A stretch of DNA of 64,000 nucleotides from positions 1-64,000 of the forward strand of contig DWUR01000008.1 of the NCBI GenBank assembly GCA_019120635.1, given 5' to 3'. The notes under the pieces were generated by a model. It was not told where the DNA came from. It saw nothing but the letters and a program-made list of their open reading frames with translations, and searched no databases. Each line of letters begins with the position of its first letter. Within the stretch, counting starts at the first letter, position 1. This stretch comes from Candidatus Corynebacterium intestinavium (GTDB taxonomy: Bacteria > Actinomycetota > Actinomycetes > Mycobacteriales > Mycobacteriaceae). Positions 1-12,294 of this stretch are shown one piece after another. Made by a program: the position numbers and the translations under genes.

Positions 1-741
1 TGCACGGACATCTCGCACATCCAGGGCACGGACGTCGTCGCCAGCCTCGTCGTTTTCGAGGACGGACTGCCGAAGAAGGCCGACTACCGTCGCTATAAGA
101 TCCGGGACGCCGCGGGCGACGGACATTCCGACGACGTTGCCTCGATCGCCGAGGTCGTCCGTCGCCGTTTCCTGCGGCACAAGGAGGACATCACCGCCGT
201 CCCGACTGGTGACGACGCCGGCGACCGGCTGGAAGGCGAGGAAGAACTGGAGCAGGCCGCAGGCGAGGAGCCGAAGCGCGCCTTTGCCTACCCGCCGCAG
301 CTGTTCATCGTCGACGGCGGCCCACCGCAGGTCAACGCCGCGCAGAAGGTGCTGGATGAGCTGGGCGTCAACGACGTGACCCTGGTGGGCATCGCCAAGC
401 GCCTGGAGGAGCTATGGCTGCCGGAGGACCCGTACCCGGTGATCATTCCGCGCGATTCCGACGCCCTCTATCTCGTGCAGCACATCCGTGACGAGGCGCA
501 CCGATTCGCGATCAATTTCCACCGCCAGCAGCGCAGCAAGCGCATGCGCGCCTCCGTATTGGACGAGGTCCCTGGTCTGGGCCCGAAACGCCGGCAGGAG
601 CTGGTGAAACACTTCGGATCCGTGGCGAAGGTGCGCGCCGCCAGCGTCGAGGAGATCGCCGAGGTGCCCGGCTTCGGCCCTGCGCTGGCCGAGAAGGTGC
701 ACGAGGCGGTACAGCACCGCCCCACTAAGCCTGCGGGATAG
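1..741 (+). CDS. uvrC: Excinuclease ABC subunit C, C-terminal part (5' truncated by window edge)
   Basis: Frame 1 open from base 1; [12 protein letters not shown] and C-terminal (HhH)2 '[44 protein letters not shown]'; followed by rapZ-yvcK-whiA. Confidence 0.96.
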   Translation, partial: CTDISHIQGTDVVASLVVFEDGLPKKADYRRYKIRDAAGDGHSDDVASIAEVVRRRFLRHKEDITAVPTGDDAGDRLEGEEELEQAAGEEPKRAFAYPPQLFIVDGGPPQVNAAQKVLDELGVNDVTLVGIAKRLEELWLPEDPYPVIIPRDSDALYLVQHIRDEAHRFAINFHRQQRSKRMRASVLDEVPGLGPKRRQELVKHFGSVAKVRAASVEEIAEVPGFGPALAEKVHEAVQHRPTKPAG

Positions 742-755
742 CTACTATGGTCAGC

Positions 756-1631
756 ATGACCTCGCCGAAGAAAGAACCCTCCTTAATCCTCGTCACCGGC
801 ATGTCCGGTGCTGGCCGCCGCACCGCCGCAGCCGTGCTCGAGGAAATGGGCTGGTACGTCACGGATAACCTCCCGCCGGAGTTGATCGTCCGGATGGTGG
901 AGCTCAGCTTTGACGCGGAATCCCCGGTAGAAAAGCTGGCGATCGTCACCGACGTGCGGTCGCGTTCTTTTGCCGGCAGCCTGACGGGGGTACTCGAGAA
1001 GCTGGTCGACTCCGGGCGCAAGCCCATCGTGCTCTTCCTGGAGGCGTCCGACGAGGCCCTGATTTCCCGCTTTGACGAGGTGCGCCGCTCCCACCCGCTG
1101 CAGGACGGCGATTCGCTGCAGAGCGGCATCGACCGCGAGCGCGAGATGCTGAACGGGATTAAACAGGAAGCCGACATCATGGTCGACACCTCCAGCACCA
1201 GCATCCACGACCTCCGCCGCATCCTGGAGATGAAGTTCTCGGATGCAGGTGCGGACAGCACGCGGGTGGTCCTGCAGTCCTTCGGCTTCAAGCACGGGGC
1301 TCCCCGGGACGTGGACATCCTCCTGGACGTGCGCTTCTTGCCAAACCCGTACTGGGTTCCCGAGCTCCGGGGCCTGCGGGGCGTGGACAAGCCGGTCTCC
1401 GACTACGTGTTGAGCCAGCAAGACGCCCCGGGATTCCTGGAGTCCTTCGAGTCGATGCTGCTGGCCATGCTGCCGGGCTTTCACCGCGAGGGGAAGGGGT
1501 TCCTAAGCATCGGGATCGGATGCACCGGCGGCCACCACCGGTCCGTCGCAGTGACCGAGGAGGTCTCTGCTCGGCTGCGGGAGCGGGGAGTGGAGGTCCG
1601 GACCAGGCACCGCGATCTGGAACGCGGCTGA
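756..1631 (+). CDS. rapZ: RNase adapter protein RapZ family (nucleotide-binding, YvcJ-like)
   Basis: VTGMSGAGRRTAA P-loop, C-terminal IGIGCTGGHHRSVAV; start 756 preferred over 747 because a TACTAT -10 lies 13 nt upstream. Confidence 0.95.
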   Translation: MTSPKKEPSLILVTGMSGAGRRTAAAVLEEMGWYVTDNLPPELIVRMVELSFDAESPVEKLAIVTDVRSRSFAGSLTGVLEKLVDSGRKPIVLFLEASDEALISRFDEVRRSHPLQDGDSLQSGIDREREMLNGIKQEADIMVDTSSTSIHDLRRILEMKFSDAGADSTRVVLQSFGFKHGAPRDVDILLDVRFLPNPYWVPELRGLRGVDKPVSDYVLSQQDAPGFLESFESMLLAMLPGFHREGKGFLSIGIGCTGGHHRSVAVTEEVSARLRERGVEVRTRHRDLERG

Positions 1632-1709
1632 TGGTCGCCGACGCACTGAACTTTTCCTTCACCCCTTCGTTCCCCGTCGTGTGGGGAGCACACACAGCTC
1701 ACCGGGAAG

Positions 1710-2756
1710 TTGCACCTCATGTCTCATAACGATCACCCCGTGGTCGATAACCCGACCACCCCGCCCGCTACTGGCACGGGTAACAAGCCCCTCGAGCGCC
1801 TCGTATCGCTCGGTGGTGGCCACGGACTCTTCGCCACCCTGCGCGCGGGGCGCACCATCGCGGATCACGTGACCGCCGTCGTCACCGTCGCGGACGACGG
1901 CGGCTCCTCGGGTCGCATGCGCCGGGAACTGGACTGCCTCCCGCCGGGAGATCTGCGTATGGCGCTGGCAGCATTGACCCAGGACAGCGACAAGGGACGC
2001 TTCTGGGAGGAAGTCATCCAGCACCGCTTCGGCGGAAATGGGGCCCTCAACGGTCACGCCATCGGTAACTTCCTCATCACCGGGATTTCCCAGGTGCTGG
2101 GCGACGACATCGCCGCCCTGGATACGCTCGCGAAGATGCTGGGTGTGAAGGGCCGGGTTCTGCCGATGAGCACCGTTCCTCTGGATTTAGAGGCGGATGT
2201 GTTGGGGCTGGCGAAGGATCCCCGAGAGAGCGTGCAGGTTCGCGGCCAGGTTGCCGTGGCCACCACCATCGGGGAGGTGCGTCGGGTGCGTGTTCACCCG
2301 GCCAACCCGCCGGCTGCTGCGCCGGCCGTGGCAGCGATCAAGGACGCTGACCTCATCACTCTCGGTCCCGGGTCCTGGTTCTCCTCGGTGATTCCGCACC
2401 TGCTGGTTCCGGGGATCGTTGAAGCTCTCAACGAGTCGCAGGCCCCGACCGTGGTGGTGTTGAACCTCGTGGCAGAAGCCGGGGAGACCTCCGGTTTCTC
2501 CCAGGAGCATCACGTCCACATGCTGCACCAACACGCCCGCGACTTGAACGTGGACTACATGCTGATCGACCAGTCCACCATGCCGGGCGGGACGATGGGC
2601 ACCCACATCGAACGCGCGGCGGCGTCGATGGGGGCGGAGTTGATCTGCGCTGACGTTCGGGAGGACGACAACCGGGGGCGCTGGACTGACCGGCACAAAC
2701 CCAAGAAGCTAGCCGCCGCCCTGGCGGACATCGTCGCGAAGCACCGCGCCCGGTAG
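1710..2756 (+). CDS. yvcK: YvcK/MgfK family gluconeogenesis factor (CofD-like); start may be 1719
   Basis: VSLGGGHGLFATLRAG, TVADDGGSSGRMRRELDCLPPGDLRMALAAL; rapZ-yvcK-whiA order. Confidence 0.95.
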   Translation: MHLMSHNDHPVVDNPTTPPATGTGNKPLERLVSLGGGHGLFATLRAGRTIADHVTAVVTVADDGGSSGRMRRELDCLPPGDLRMALAALTQDSDKGRFWEEVIQHRFGGNGALNGHAIGNFLITGISQVLGDDIAALDTLAKMLGVKGRVLPMSTVPLDLEADVLGLAKDPRESVQVRGQVAVATTIGEVRRVRVHPANPPAAAPAVAAIKDADLITLGPGSWFSSVIPHLLVPGIVEALNESQAPTVVVLNLVAEAGETSGFSQEHHVHMLHQHARDLNVDYMLIDQSTMPGGTMGTHIERAAASMGAELICADVREDDNRGRWTDRHKPKKLAAALADIVAKHRAR

Positions 2757-2822
2757 AACCCACGGGGGCCCACGTGGCACCCGGGTTGAAGAGAATGTGA
2801 AGAGGAAAGAGGTAAGCAAGCC

Positions 2823-3809
2823 GTGGCTCTCACCGCCGATGTGAAGGACGAGATCGCCCGCGTCAGCGTCGTTCGCGCTGAGGAAATGAACGCCGAGGTG
2901 GCAGCGCTGCTGCGCTATAGCGGCGCGCTGCATCTGGTCGCCGGACAGATCGTGGTGGAGTCCGAGGTGGACAGCTCCGCGACGGCGCGACGTCTGATGG
3001 AATTTGTGGAGCAGCTCTACCACCACGAGGCGCAGCTGCAGATCATCGGCGCAGGAAACCTGCGCAAGAGCGCGCGCTACATCGTGAAGTGGATCAAGGG
3101 CGGTACGGAGATCGCCCGCCGCACCGGGCTGATCGACCGCGCGGGAAGGCCGGTGCAGGGGCTGCCACGGACGATCATCGGCGGCCCAAAGTCCGCCTGC
3201 GTGGCAGCGTGGCGGGGCGCATTCCTCGCGCGCGGCACCCTCACGGAGCCTGGTCGCAGCTGCGCGCTCGAAGTCGCGACCCCGAGCAATGAGGCGGCGC
3301 TCGCCCTCGTGGGCGCCGGCCGCCGAATTGGTGTGACCGCCAAGACCCGCGAGACTCGCGGGGTGCACCGCGTCGTGGTCAAGGATGCCGAATCGATCAG
3401 CGCGCTGCTGACACTTATGGGGGCGCAGGCCACGCGCCTGGTCTGGGAGGAGCGCCGCATGCGACGGGAAGTTCGTGCCACGGCGAACCGCCTGGCCAAC
3501 TTCGACGATGCGAACCTGCGCCGCTCCGCCCGTGCGGCGGTGGCCGCTGCCGCCAGGGCGGACCGGGCTCTGGAGATCCTGGGGGAGGATGTTCCCACCC
3601 ACCTCGCGGAAGCCGGCCAGCTACGCGTCAAGCACCGGCAGGCCTCCCTGGAGGAGCTCGGCCAGCTGGCGTCACCGCCGATGACGAAGGACGCGGTGGC
3701 CGGCCGCATCCGCCGCCTGCTCTCGATGGCGGATAAGCGAGCCGAAGAGCTGGACATCCCGGACACCCACGCGGCGGTGACCGAGGACCTCTTCCAGGAC
3801 GTCGAATAA
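2823..3809 (+). CDS. whiA: DNA-binding protein WhiA (sporulation regulator homologue)
   Basis: [14 protein letters not shown]-terminus (GTG start), C-terminal HTH '[29 protein letters not shown]'. Confidence 0.96.
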   Translation: MALTADVKDEIARVSVVRAEEMNAEVAALLRYSGALHLVAGQIVVESEVDSSATARRLMEFVEQLYHHEAQLQIIGAGNLRKSARYIVKWIKGGTEIARRTGLIDRAGRPVQGLPRTIIGGPKSACVAAWRGAFLARGTLTEPGRSCALEVATPSNEAALALVGAGRRIGVTAKTRETRGVHRVVVKDAESISALLTLMGAQATRLVWEERRMRREVRATANRLANFDDANLRRSARAAVAAAARADRALEILGEDVPTHLAEAGQLRVKHRQASLEELGQLASPPMTKDAVAGRIRRLLSMADKRAEELDIPDTHAAVTEDLFQDVE

Positions 3810-4967
<1,158 letters not shown>

Positions 4968-5077
4968 GTAGAATCGCAGCGGTTACTTATCGCGCACGCC
5001 CGGTGGCTTCCGGCCGCTGAGCGTGGGTGCGAGCAGAAAACTTACCCTCAAGCTTCTTTCAAAGGATGTCGAGTTTC

Positions 5078-6286
5078 ATGGCAGTAAAGACCCTCAAGGA
5101 CCTTCTGGCCGAAGGCGTGGAAGGCCGCCACGTGCTGGTTCGTTCGGACCTGAACGTTCCGCTGGCTGACGGGGAGATCACCGACCCGGGCCGTATCGAC
5201 GCGTCCATCCCGACGCTGCGCGCCCTTTTGGACGAGGGGGCTCGCGTCATCGTCGCCGCCCACCTGGGCCGCCCCAAGGGCGAGGTCGACCCGGAGCTGT
5301 CCCTGGCACCGGTTGCTGAGGCTCTCGCTGAGCGCCTCGACCAGTGGGTGCCGCTGGCTGGCGACGTGACGGGGGAGGACGCCCACGAGCGCGCCAACGG
5401 ACTGGACGACGGCGACATCCTGCTGCTGGAAAACGTCCGCTTCGACCCACGCGAAACCTCTAAGGACGCCGCCGAGCGCGCGGAGTTCGCCGCGGAGCTG
5501 GCGGAGCTCACCGCCGATAACGGCGCCTTCGTCTCCGATGGATTCGGCGTCGTCCACCGCGAGCAGGCCAGTGTCTACGACGTCGCCAAGAAGCTGTCGA
5601 GCTACGCCGGTGGCCTGGTCACCGCGGAGCTCGAGGTTCTTGAGAAGGTCTCGGGCTCCCCGGAGGCCCCGTACGCAGTCGTGCTGGGAGGCTCCAAGGT
5701 CTCCGACAAGCTGGGCGTGATCGAGGCGCTGGCACCGAAGGTCGACCGTCTCATCATCGGCGGTGGCATGTGCTTCACCTTCCTCGCAGCCCAGGGCCAC
5801 GACGTCGGTGGCTCCCTGCTGCAGGAAGACATGATCGACACCTGCAAGGATCTGCTGGAGCGCTTCGGCGACGTTATCGTCCTGCCGACGGACGTCGTCG
5901 CTGCAGAAAGCTTCGCCAAGGACGCCGAGCACAAGGCCGTCGGTCTGTCCGAGATCCCGTCCGGCTGGATGGGCCTGGATATCGGCCCGGAGTCCGCGGC
6001 CGCGTTCGCAGCGGTGCTCGGCGAGGCGAAGACCGTCTTCTGGAACGGCCCGATGGGTGTTTTCGAGTTCCCGGCGTTTGCCGCTGGAACCAAGGCGGTC
6101 GCCGAGGCCATCATCAAGGCCACCGACGCCGGCGCCTTCTCTGTGGTCGGTGGCGGCGACTCCGCTGCCGCTGTGCGCACCCTGGGACTGGACGAAGAGG
6201 GCTTCAGCCACATCTCCACCGGTGGCGGCGCCTCCCTGGAGTTCCTGGAGGGCAAGACCCTGCCGGGCGTCGAGGTACTGGGTTAG
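5078..6286 (+). CDS. pgk: Phosphoglycerate kinase
   Basis: [30 protein letters not shown]; start at MAVKTLKDL (5078) after AAAGGA. Confidence 0.98.
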   Translation: MAVKTLKDLLAEGVEGRHVLVRSDLNVPLADGEITDPGRIDASIPTLRALLDEGARVIVAAHLGRPKGEVDPELSLAPVAEALAERLDQWVPLAGDVTGEDAHERANGLDDGDILLLENVRFDPRETSKDAAERAEFAAELAELTADNGAFVSDGFGVVHREQASVYDVAKKLSSYAGGLVTAELEVLEKVSGSPEAPYAVVLGGSKVSDKLGVIEALAPKVDRLIIGGGMCFTFLAAQGHDVGGSLLQEDMIDTCKDLLERFGDVIVLPTDVVAAESFAKDAEHKAVGLSEIPSGWMGLDIGPESAAAFAAVLGEAKTVFWNGPMGVFEFPAFAAGTKAVAEAIIKATDAGAFSVVGGGDSAAAVRTLGLDEEGFSHISTGGGASLEFLEGKTLPGVEVLG

Positions 6287-6382
6287 TCCGAAATACCGGG
6301 TGAGTCCGAGCTACCGGGCCGCAACCCGCCGATTTCCCGCACCCGGGCCCGGGGCGGGGGAAGTCACAGAAAGGATTCTTGA

Positions 6383-7174
6383 GTGGCAGCTCACAGCGCC
6401 GTCAAGCGCAAGCCCCTGATCGCGGGCAATTGGAAGATGAACCTCAACCACCTCGAGGCGATCCAGGTGGTGCAGAAGTTTTCCTTCGCTTTGCCGAAGG
6501 AGTACTACGAGCGGGTGGACGTCGCGGTTCTGCCGCCGTTCACCGACATCCGCTCCGTGCAGACGATTGTCGAGGGTGACAAGCTACAGATCAGCTATGG
6601 CGCCCAGGATGTCTCTGCCCACGACTCCGGCGCGTACACCGGCGAGGTCTCCGGTGCGATGCTCGCGAAGCTGGGTTGCAGCTTCGCGATCGTCGGTCAC
6701 TCTGAGCGCCGTCAGTACCACGGTGAAGACGACGCGACGGTCGCTGCGAAGGCGCGTGCCGCGCTGAAGCATGGTCTGACCCCAATCGTCTGCGTCGGCG
6801 AGCCCCTGGAGGTTCGTGAGGCGGGCGAGCACGTCGGCTACGTGGTCGACCAGCTCAAGGCATCGCTTTCCGGCCTCGGCGCAGAGGAGCTCTCCAAGAT
6901 CGTGCTCGCCTACGAGCCCGTCTGGGCCATCGGCACCGGCAAGGTCGCCTCCGCCGCGGATGCGCAGGAGGTCTGCGCCGCGATCCGCGAGGCGCTCGCT
7001 GAGCTGGGAGGGGAGGACGTCGCCGCTAGCATTCGTGTGCTCTACGGTGGCTCCGTGAAGCGGGAGTCCATCGGCGAGCTGATGGCGCAGCCGGATATCG
7101 ACGGCGGGCTGGTCGGCGGCGCAAGCCTCGACGGTGCAGAGTTCGCCCGCCTCGTCGCTGCGTCCGTCAGCTAG
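6383..7174 (+). CDS. tpiA: Triosephosphate isomerase
   Basis: [35 protein letters not shown] start. Confidence 0.98.
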   Translation: MAAHSAVKRKPLIAGNWKMNLNHLEAIQVVQKFSFALPKEYYERVDVAVLPPFTDIRSVQTIVEGDKLQISYGAQDVSAHDSGAYTGEVSGAMLAKLGCSFAIVGHSERRQYHGEDDATVAAKARAALKHGLTPIVCVGEPLEVREAGEHVGYVVDQLKASLSGLGAEELSKIVLAYEPVWAIGTGKVASAADAQEVCAAIREALAELGGEDVAASIRVLYGGSVKRESIGELMAQPDIDGGLVGGASLDGAEFARLVAASVS

Positions 7175-7294
7175 TCGGCACGCAACATTCCCGCCGACCG
7201 GGCGGCGCGCCGAATTGCCCGTCGCCTGCCTGGCTGGGTAGATTTATTCTGTTAGTTAGATTCTTCAGCGAGAAGTTTTTAAAGGTTTAAGGCT

Positions 7295-7528
7295 TTGATC
7301 CTCACTCTCCAGATTCTCCTTGTCATCACCAGCCTGCTGCTGGGGCTGTCCGTGCTGCTGCACAAGGGCAAGGGTGGCGGCCTGTCCAGCCTCTTCGGCG
7401 GCGGTATGCAGACCAACCTCTCCGGCTCCACGGTCGCAGAGAAGAACCTGGACCGGCTCACCGTCGGCACCGGCGTCGTGTGGTTACTGTGCATCATCGC
7501 GCTGAACCTGGTTCTGCACTACGGCTAA
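7295..7528 (+). CDS. secG: Preprotein translocase subunit SecG
   Basis: 77 aa, two TM segments, 'LHKGKGGGLSSLFGGGMQTNLSGSTVAEKNLDRLT'. Confidence 0.95.
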   Translation: MILTLQILLVITSLLLGLSVLLHKGKGGGLSSLFGGGMQTNLSGSTVAEKNLDRLTVGTGVVWLLCIIALNLVLHYG

Positions 7529-7592
7529 GCAGTTCTCGCGACACCACATTTCCCGCGTTGCTGCATAGTGCTAGCGACGCGCACATAGTTTT

Positions 7593-7625
7593 AAGCCCCG
7601 CCCGTCAGTCTTGCGAGCGGGGCTT
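7593..7625. terminator. Bidirectional hairpin between convergent secG and pgl
   Basis: AAGCCCCGCccgtcagtcttgcgaGCGGGGCTT. Confidence 0.75.
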
Positions 7626-7639
7626 CGTGCTACCTATAC

Positions 7640-8497
7640 CTAGTTCTTGGCGTCCTCGCCCAGCCATGGGGAGGCGGCCTCGTCGACCCACAGCACGGTG
7701 CGCTCCACGCCCGCCACGATCGCGCCCGGCCACTGGGTCCCGTTGCCGCCGTTGGCCACCTGCTGGGCAGCCTCGGCCTTTTCAGCCCCGGAGACCAGCA
7801 GCCATACCTGGGCTGCCCGGTTCACCGCGTTGATCGTGAGGCTGACCCGCTCCGGCGGGGGCTTGGGGCAGTCACGCACCGCCACCACCTCACCGGTGGC
7901 CTCCAGCAGCTCAGGGGTGTGGGGGAAAAGGGAGTTGATGTGCCCTTCGGGTCCCATACCCAGCAGGTGGACGTCGAAGCCCTGCGGCGCCAGGCGGGCC
8001 AGCTTCTTTTCGTAGTCACGGGCTGCCTCATCCAGCTCCGCACCGTCATTCGGAGCCGACCCGGTGGGGGCAAGGTAGCTCACGATGTTCTCCGCTGGGA
8101 TCGCGATATGGTCCAGCAGTGCCTCGCGCGCCTGCTTCTCGTTGCGCTCCGGGTCATCCGCTGGCACGAAACGCTCGTCGCCAAAGAAGACCAGCACCCG
8201 GGACCAGTCGATGGCATCGATGGGGAAGTCCTCCGCGGCCGTCGTGGCGGCATGATCCAGCACCGCGAGCTCGCGGAGCGTCTGGATCCCACCACCCCCG
8301 CCCGTCAGAACGACGCGTGCGACCCCATCGCCGTGGACGCCGGAGTGTTCGCGCTGGATCTTCGTAACCGTGCGCACGAGCTCCCGGGCCGCGGCAGCAG
8401 CCAGGCCTCGTTGGTCAGCATTCTGGATGACGGTGACGCCACCGTCGCTCACGGTGCCGTCGATGGTGTCTTGTTCTGCACGGTGTTCTGCGGTCAT
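7640..8497 (-). CDS. pgl: 6-phosphogluconolactonase
   Basis: LTGGGGGIQTLREL, VFFGDERFVPADDPERN, LLGMGPEGHINSLFP; pgl-opcA-zwf-tal-tkt order. Confidence 0.95.
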   Translation of the reverse strand: MTAEHRAEQDTIDGTVSDGGVTVIQNADQRGLAAAAARELVRTVTKIQREHSGVHGDGVARVVLTGGGGGIQTLRELAVLDHAATTAAEDFPIDAIDWSRVLVFFGDERFVPADDPERNEKQAREALLDHIAIPAENIVSYLAPTGSAPNDGAELDEAARDYEKKLARLAPQGFDVHLLGMGPEGHINSLFPHTPELLEATGEVVAVRDCPKPPPERVSLTINAVNRAAQVWLLVSGAEKAEAAQQVANGGNGTQWPGAIVAGVERTVLWVDEAASPWLGEDAKN

Positions 8498-8541
8498 GCT
8501 TTCTCCTTGTGTTCAGCCACAACTGGGTGGGGAAGCAGTGC

Positions 8542-9555
8542 TTAACGCTGGGACTCGAGGCTCTCCAGGTCCTCGACGATGCGGGTGACCGTCTCGCCGC
8601 TGCGGCGGGGGCGGTTAACCCGAACCAGTCCACGGAGGGCCCGACCGAAAGCGTAGTCGGAATCCAGGTGGCGCAGCTCCTCGGCGAGGCAGTCGCCCAG
8701 ATCTCGGGGAGCCAGGGCCACCAGGGAACGTCGCGTCCCGACGGTGACCTCGGCGGTGTGGGCGTCCTGAACAGCGACGGTGATGTCCGCACCCGCGCGG
8801 TTGAGAACCGTTTTCTGGACCGGGACGGTCTCATGACCAGCGGCGTCAACGGGAGGGACCGGGGCGTCGGAATTGATCCGCTTCACAGGAACCGCCAGCT
8901 GGTCGGCGAGCCAACCCGCTGCCAGGTCCACGGCGGCGTCGTCGGCGGGCCCGGTAACCTCAGCGGACTCCACCGGCTCGAAGGGCGGCTGATCCAGCGT
9001 GGAGGCCAGCAGGGCCCGCCACAGGGTGATGCGGCTCCACCCGAGGTCGGAATCCCCGCGGGAGTAGGTGGTGCGGCGCCGGTAAATGCTGCGGGTGGTG
9101 GTCTCCGCGTTGACGTCCGTGATGCGGCGATCCGCTAGCACCCCCAGTGGGTCGGCGGCGGGGTTGCGGGGCGCATCTCCCGGCCACCAGACGACGATCG
9201 GGGTGTCCGGCAGCAGCAGCGGGCGGACGATGGAGTCCTCGTGCTCGGTCAGGCCACCGTGCAGGCTCAGCACGATGATCTCGGAGGCGCCGGCCTTACC
9301 GCCTAGATGAATCTGCGCGTCCAAGCGCGGCTCATCGCTGGGGCCGTCGGCTTCCTGCAGGATGATCACACGGGCGGGGTGCTCGCGGGCGGCGTCGGTG
9401 ACCGGCACCAGGATTGACTCCAGCGGGGTTGCTGCGGTCGAGCTGACGACCACGGTGAGCACGCGGCCAGACGCGACCTCGCCGCGCTCCTCACGGGCCT
9501 TGTTCAGCCGCTGGGTCACCTCACGGGTGCTGGTGTGCGGAAGCGTGATGATCAT
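8542..9555 (-). CDS. opcA: Glucose-6-phosphate dehydrogenase assembly protein OpcA
   Basis: MIITLPHTSTREVTQRLNKAREERGEVASGRVLTVVV; between pgl and zwf; start chosen at MIITLP. Confidence 0.95.
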   Translation of the reverse strand: MIITLPHTSTREVTQRLNKAREERGEVASGRVLTVVVSSTAATPLESILVPVTDAAREHPARVIILQEADGPSDEPRLDAQIHLGGKAGASEIIVLSLHGGLTEHEDSIVRPLLLPDTPIVVWWPGDAPRNPAADPLGVLADRRITDVNAETTTRSIYRRRTTYSRGDSDLGWSRITLWRALLASTLDQPPFEPVESAEVTGPADDAAVDLAAGWLADQLAVPVKRINSDAPVPPVDAAGHETVPVQKTVLNRAGADITVAVQDAHTAEVTVGTRRSLVALAPRDLGDCLAEELRHLDSDYAFGRALRGLVRVNRPRRSGETVTRIVEDLESLESQR

Positions 9556-9599
9556 GCCTGAACTCTTCCTTCTCTCGCTTGAATGGTAGGGAAGCGGGC

Positions 9600-11135
9600 T
9601 TATGGGCGGCGCCACTGGCGGCCGCTGCGGGACATGAGCTCGTCTGCTCCCGGTGGACCCCACGTGCCGGCTGGGTAGTCCTCCGGGGTGCCGTGGCTCT
9701 CCCAGGACTTCAGGATGGGATCCAGGATGCGCCAGGAGAGCTCGACCTCTTCGTTGGTGGGGAAGAGGCTCGCCTCGTCGAGGAAGGCATCCAAGATCAG
9801 CCGCTCGTAGGCCTCAGGCGATTCCTCCGTGAAGGACTCGGAGTAGGAAAAGTCCATGTTCACATCGCGGACCTCCATCCCGGAGCCAGGCACCTTGGAG
9901 CCGAAGCGCATGAGCACGCCCTCCTCGGGTTGAACGCGGATCACCAGCATATTGCTGCCCTGGGCGGTGGTCTGGCCGTCCACGAACGGCAGGTGCGGGG
10001 CCTTCTTGAACACCAGCGCGATCTCCGTCACCCGGCGGCCCAGGCGCTTGCCGGTGCGCAGGTAGAAGGGCACCCCCGCCCAGCGGCGGGAGGAGATCTC
10101 GAAAGTGGCCGCCGCAAAGGTCTCGGTGGTGGACTCTGGGTCGAAGCCCTCCTCCTCCCGCAGGCCGCACACCGGAACGCTGCCCTGCCAGCCCGCGGTG
10201 TACTGGCCCCGTGCGGTGGTTTTCGCGAAGGGGCCGACGGGTCGGGTGGCGCGCAGCACCTTGACCTTTTCGCTCTGCAGCTCGGCGGGGTTGAAGGCCA
10301 CGGGTTCCTCCATGGCGATGAGGGCGAGCAGCTGCAGCAGGTGGTTCTGCAGGACGTCCCGGGCGGCACCGATGCCGTCGTAGTAGCCTGCGCGCCCGCC
10401 GAGCCCGATGTCCTCGGCCATCGTGATCTGGACGTGGTCGATGTAGTGGGAGTTGAACAGCGGGTCGAAAAGCTGGTTGGCGAAGCGCAGCGCCAGGATG
10501 TTCTGGACCGTTTCCTTACCCAGGTAGTGGTCGATGCGGAAGACATCGGACTCGGGGAAGACCTCGTTGACGACGTCGTTGAGCTCCTTCGCGGAGGCCT
10601 CGTCGTGGCCGAAAGGCTTCTCGATGATCACTCGGCGCCAGCCGTTTTCGCTGCGGGCCATTCCGGAGCGCTGCAGCTGGTGGATGACGCTGGAAAAGTG
10701 CTGTGGCGGAACGGAGAGGTAGAAGGCCCAGTTCCCGGACGTGCCGCGCTGCTCGTCGAGCCGGGCGGTGACGGCGGCGAGGTTGTCGAAAGCGGCGTCG
10801 TCGGAGAAGTCGCCCTGGACGAACTCGATGCCCTCGGCGAGGCGATCCCAGACCGCATCGCGCCATGGGGTGCGGGCTCCCGCCTTCACGCTCTCCAGAA
10901 CCTGGGCTTCGAACTCGGCTTTGCTCCACGCGCGGCGCCCGTAGCCCACCAGGGAGAAGCCCGGGGGCAGCAGGCCGCGGTTGGCGAGGTCGTAGATCGC
11001 GGGCAGCAGCTTCTTGCGTGCCAAGTCACCGGTAACCCCGAAGATCACCAAGCCGCCGGGGCCGGCGATGCGCGGGAGGCGCTTATCCTGCGGATTGCGC
11101 AGCGGGTTGTTCAGGTTCTCCTGTGATGCGCCCAC
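9600..11135 (-). CDS. zwf: Glucose-6-phosphate 1-dehydrogenase
   Basis: VIFGVTGDLARKKLLPA, RIDHYLGKETVQN, 511 aa. Confidence 0.98.
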   Translation of the reverse strand: MGASQENLNNPLRNPQDKRLPRIAGPGGLVIFGVTGDLARKKLLPAIYDLANRGLLPPGFSLVGYGRRAWSKAEFEAQVLESVKAGARTPWRDAVWDRLAEGIEFVQGDFSDDAAFDNLAAVTARLDEQRGTSGNWAFYLSVPPQHFSSVIHQLQRSGMARSENGWRRVIIEKPFGHDEASAKELNDVVNEVFPESDVFRIDHYLGKETVQNILALRFANQLFDPLFNSHYIDHVQITMAEDIGLGGRAGYYDGIGAARDVLQNHLLQLLALIAMEEPVAFNPAELQSEKVKVLRATRPVGPFAKTTARGQYTAGWQGSVPVCGLREEEGFDPESTTETFAAATFEISSRRWAGVPFYLRTGKRLGRRVTEIALVFKKAPHLPFVDGQTTAQGSNMLVIRVQPEEGVLMRFGSKVPGSGMEVRDVNMDFSYSESFTEESPEAYERLILDAFLDEASLFPTNEEVELSWRILDPILKSWESHGTPEDYPAGTWGPPGADELMSRSGRQWRRP

Positions 11136-11181
11136 GTCGAAGCGATCCCCTTTCCGATTCGCAGTACTCGTGGCGGAAAAA

Positions 11182-12294
11182 CTACTTGGCCTTCGCGAGC
11201 TGCTCGCGCAGGGTCGCGAGGAGCTCGTTCCAGGCTTGCTCGAACTTCTGCACGCCTTCGGTCTCCAGGCGCTGCCAGACTTCGGGCAAGTCGATCCCGG
11301 CGTTGGTGAGCGCGGAGAAGATCTCGAGGGACTCGCTGGCCCGCCCGCTCAGCTGGTCGCCGGTGGTCTCGCCGTGGTCAATCGTCGCGTCGAGGGTGGC
11401 CTCCGGCATCGTGTTGACGGTGTTGGGGCCCGCGAGCTCGGTGACGTAGAGAGTGTCCGGGTACTCCGGGTTTTTCACGGAGGTGGACGCCCACAGCGGG
11501 CGCTGGGTGTTCGCCCCGCGGCCCACGAACTCCTGCCAGCGGGGGTTATTGGCGAGGTTGTCGAGGTAGGAAGCGTAGGCCAGGCGGGCGTTGGCGAGTG
11601 CCGCCTTGCCCTGCAGCGCTGCGGCCTCCGCACCCTTGTCAGCCAGCTGCGGGTCGATGTCGCTGTCCACGCGGGAGACGAAAAAGGAGGCGACGGAGTG
11701 GATCCCGCTGATGTCCTGGCCCGCCTTCTCGGCGGCGGCGATGCCCTCGACGAAGGCGTCCATGACCTGCTCGTAACGCTCCACGCTGAAGATGAGAGTC
11801 ACGTTGACGCTGATGCCAGCGGCCAGCACCTCGCTGATCGCGGGCAGGCACTCGGTGGTCGCGGGAATCTTGATCATCAGGTTTGCACGATTAACCTGAG
11901 CTGCCAGCTCCTTGGCCTGGGCGACCGTCCCGGCAGCGTCGTGGGCGAGGCGAGGGTCAACCTCGAGGGAGACCCAGCCGTCGACCCCGCCGGTTTGCTC
12001 GTGGACACCAGCCAGAACGTCGCAGGCATCCTGCACGTCCTTGACAGCCATGGCGAAGACCGCCTCGTCGGCGGCAACGCCGGCGGCAGCGAGCTGGTGC
12101 AGCTGCTCGTCGTAGGCATCCCCCTGGGACATGGCGGCCGCGAAGATGGCTGGGTTGGTCGTCACTCCCACGATGCCCTTGGCATCGATGAGGGAGGCGA
12201 GCTTACCGCTGGTCAGGCGTGGCCGGGACAGGTCATCGAGCCACACGGAGGTGCCAGCGGAAGCGAGTTTCTGGATATTGCTTGGAGTGTTCAT
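11182..12294 (-). CDS. tal: Transaldolase
   Basis: SVWLDDLSRPRL, GVTTNPAIFAAAM, LMIKIPAT. Confidence 0.97.
   Translation of the reverse strand: MNTPSNIQKLASAGTSVWLDDLSRPRLTSGKLASLIDAKGIVGVTTNPAIFAAAMSQGDAYDEQLHQLAAAGVAADEAVFAMAVKDVQDACDVLAGVHEQTGGVDGWVSLEVDPRLAHDAAGTVAQAKELAAQVNRANLMIKIPATTECLPAISEVLAAGISVNVTLIFSVERYEQVMDAFVEGIAAAEKAGQDISGIHSVASFFVSRVDSDIDPQLADKGAEAAALQGKAALANARLAYASYLDNLANNPRWQEFVGRGANTQRPLWASTSVKNPEYPDTLYVTELAGPNTVNTMPEATLDATIDHGETTGDQLSGRASESLEIFSALTNAGIDLPEVWQRLETEGVQKFEQAWNELLATLREQLAKAK

Noticed and set aside
2757-2800. GC-rich palindrome after yvcK (cccacgggggcccacgtggcacccgggtt)
   Set aside because: Weak interrupted stems; too short a gap to whiA to call a terminator with confidence.
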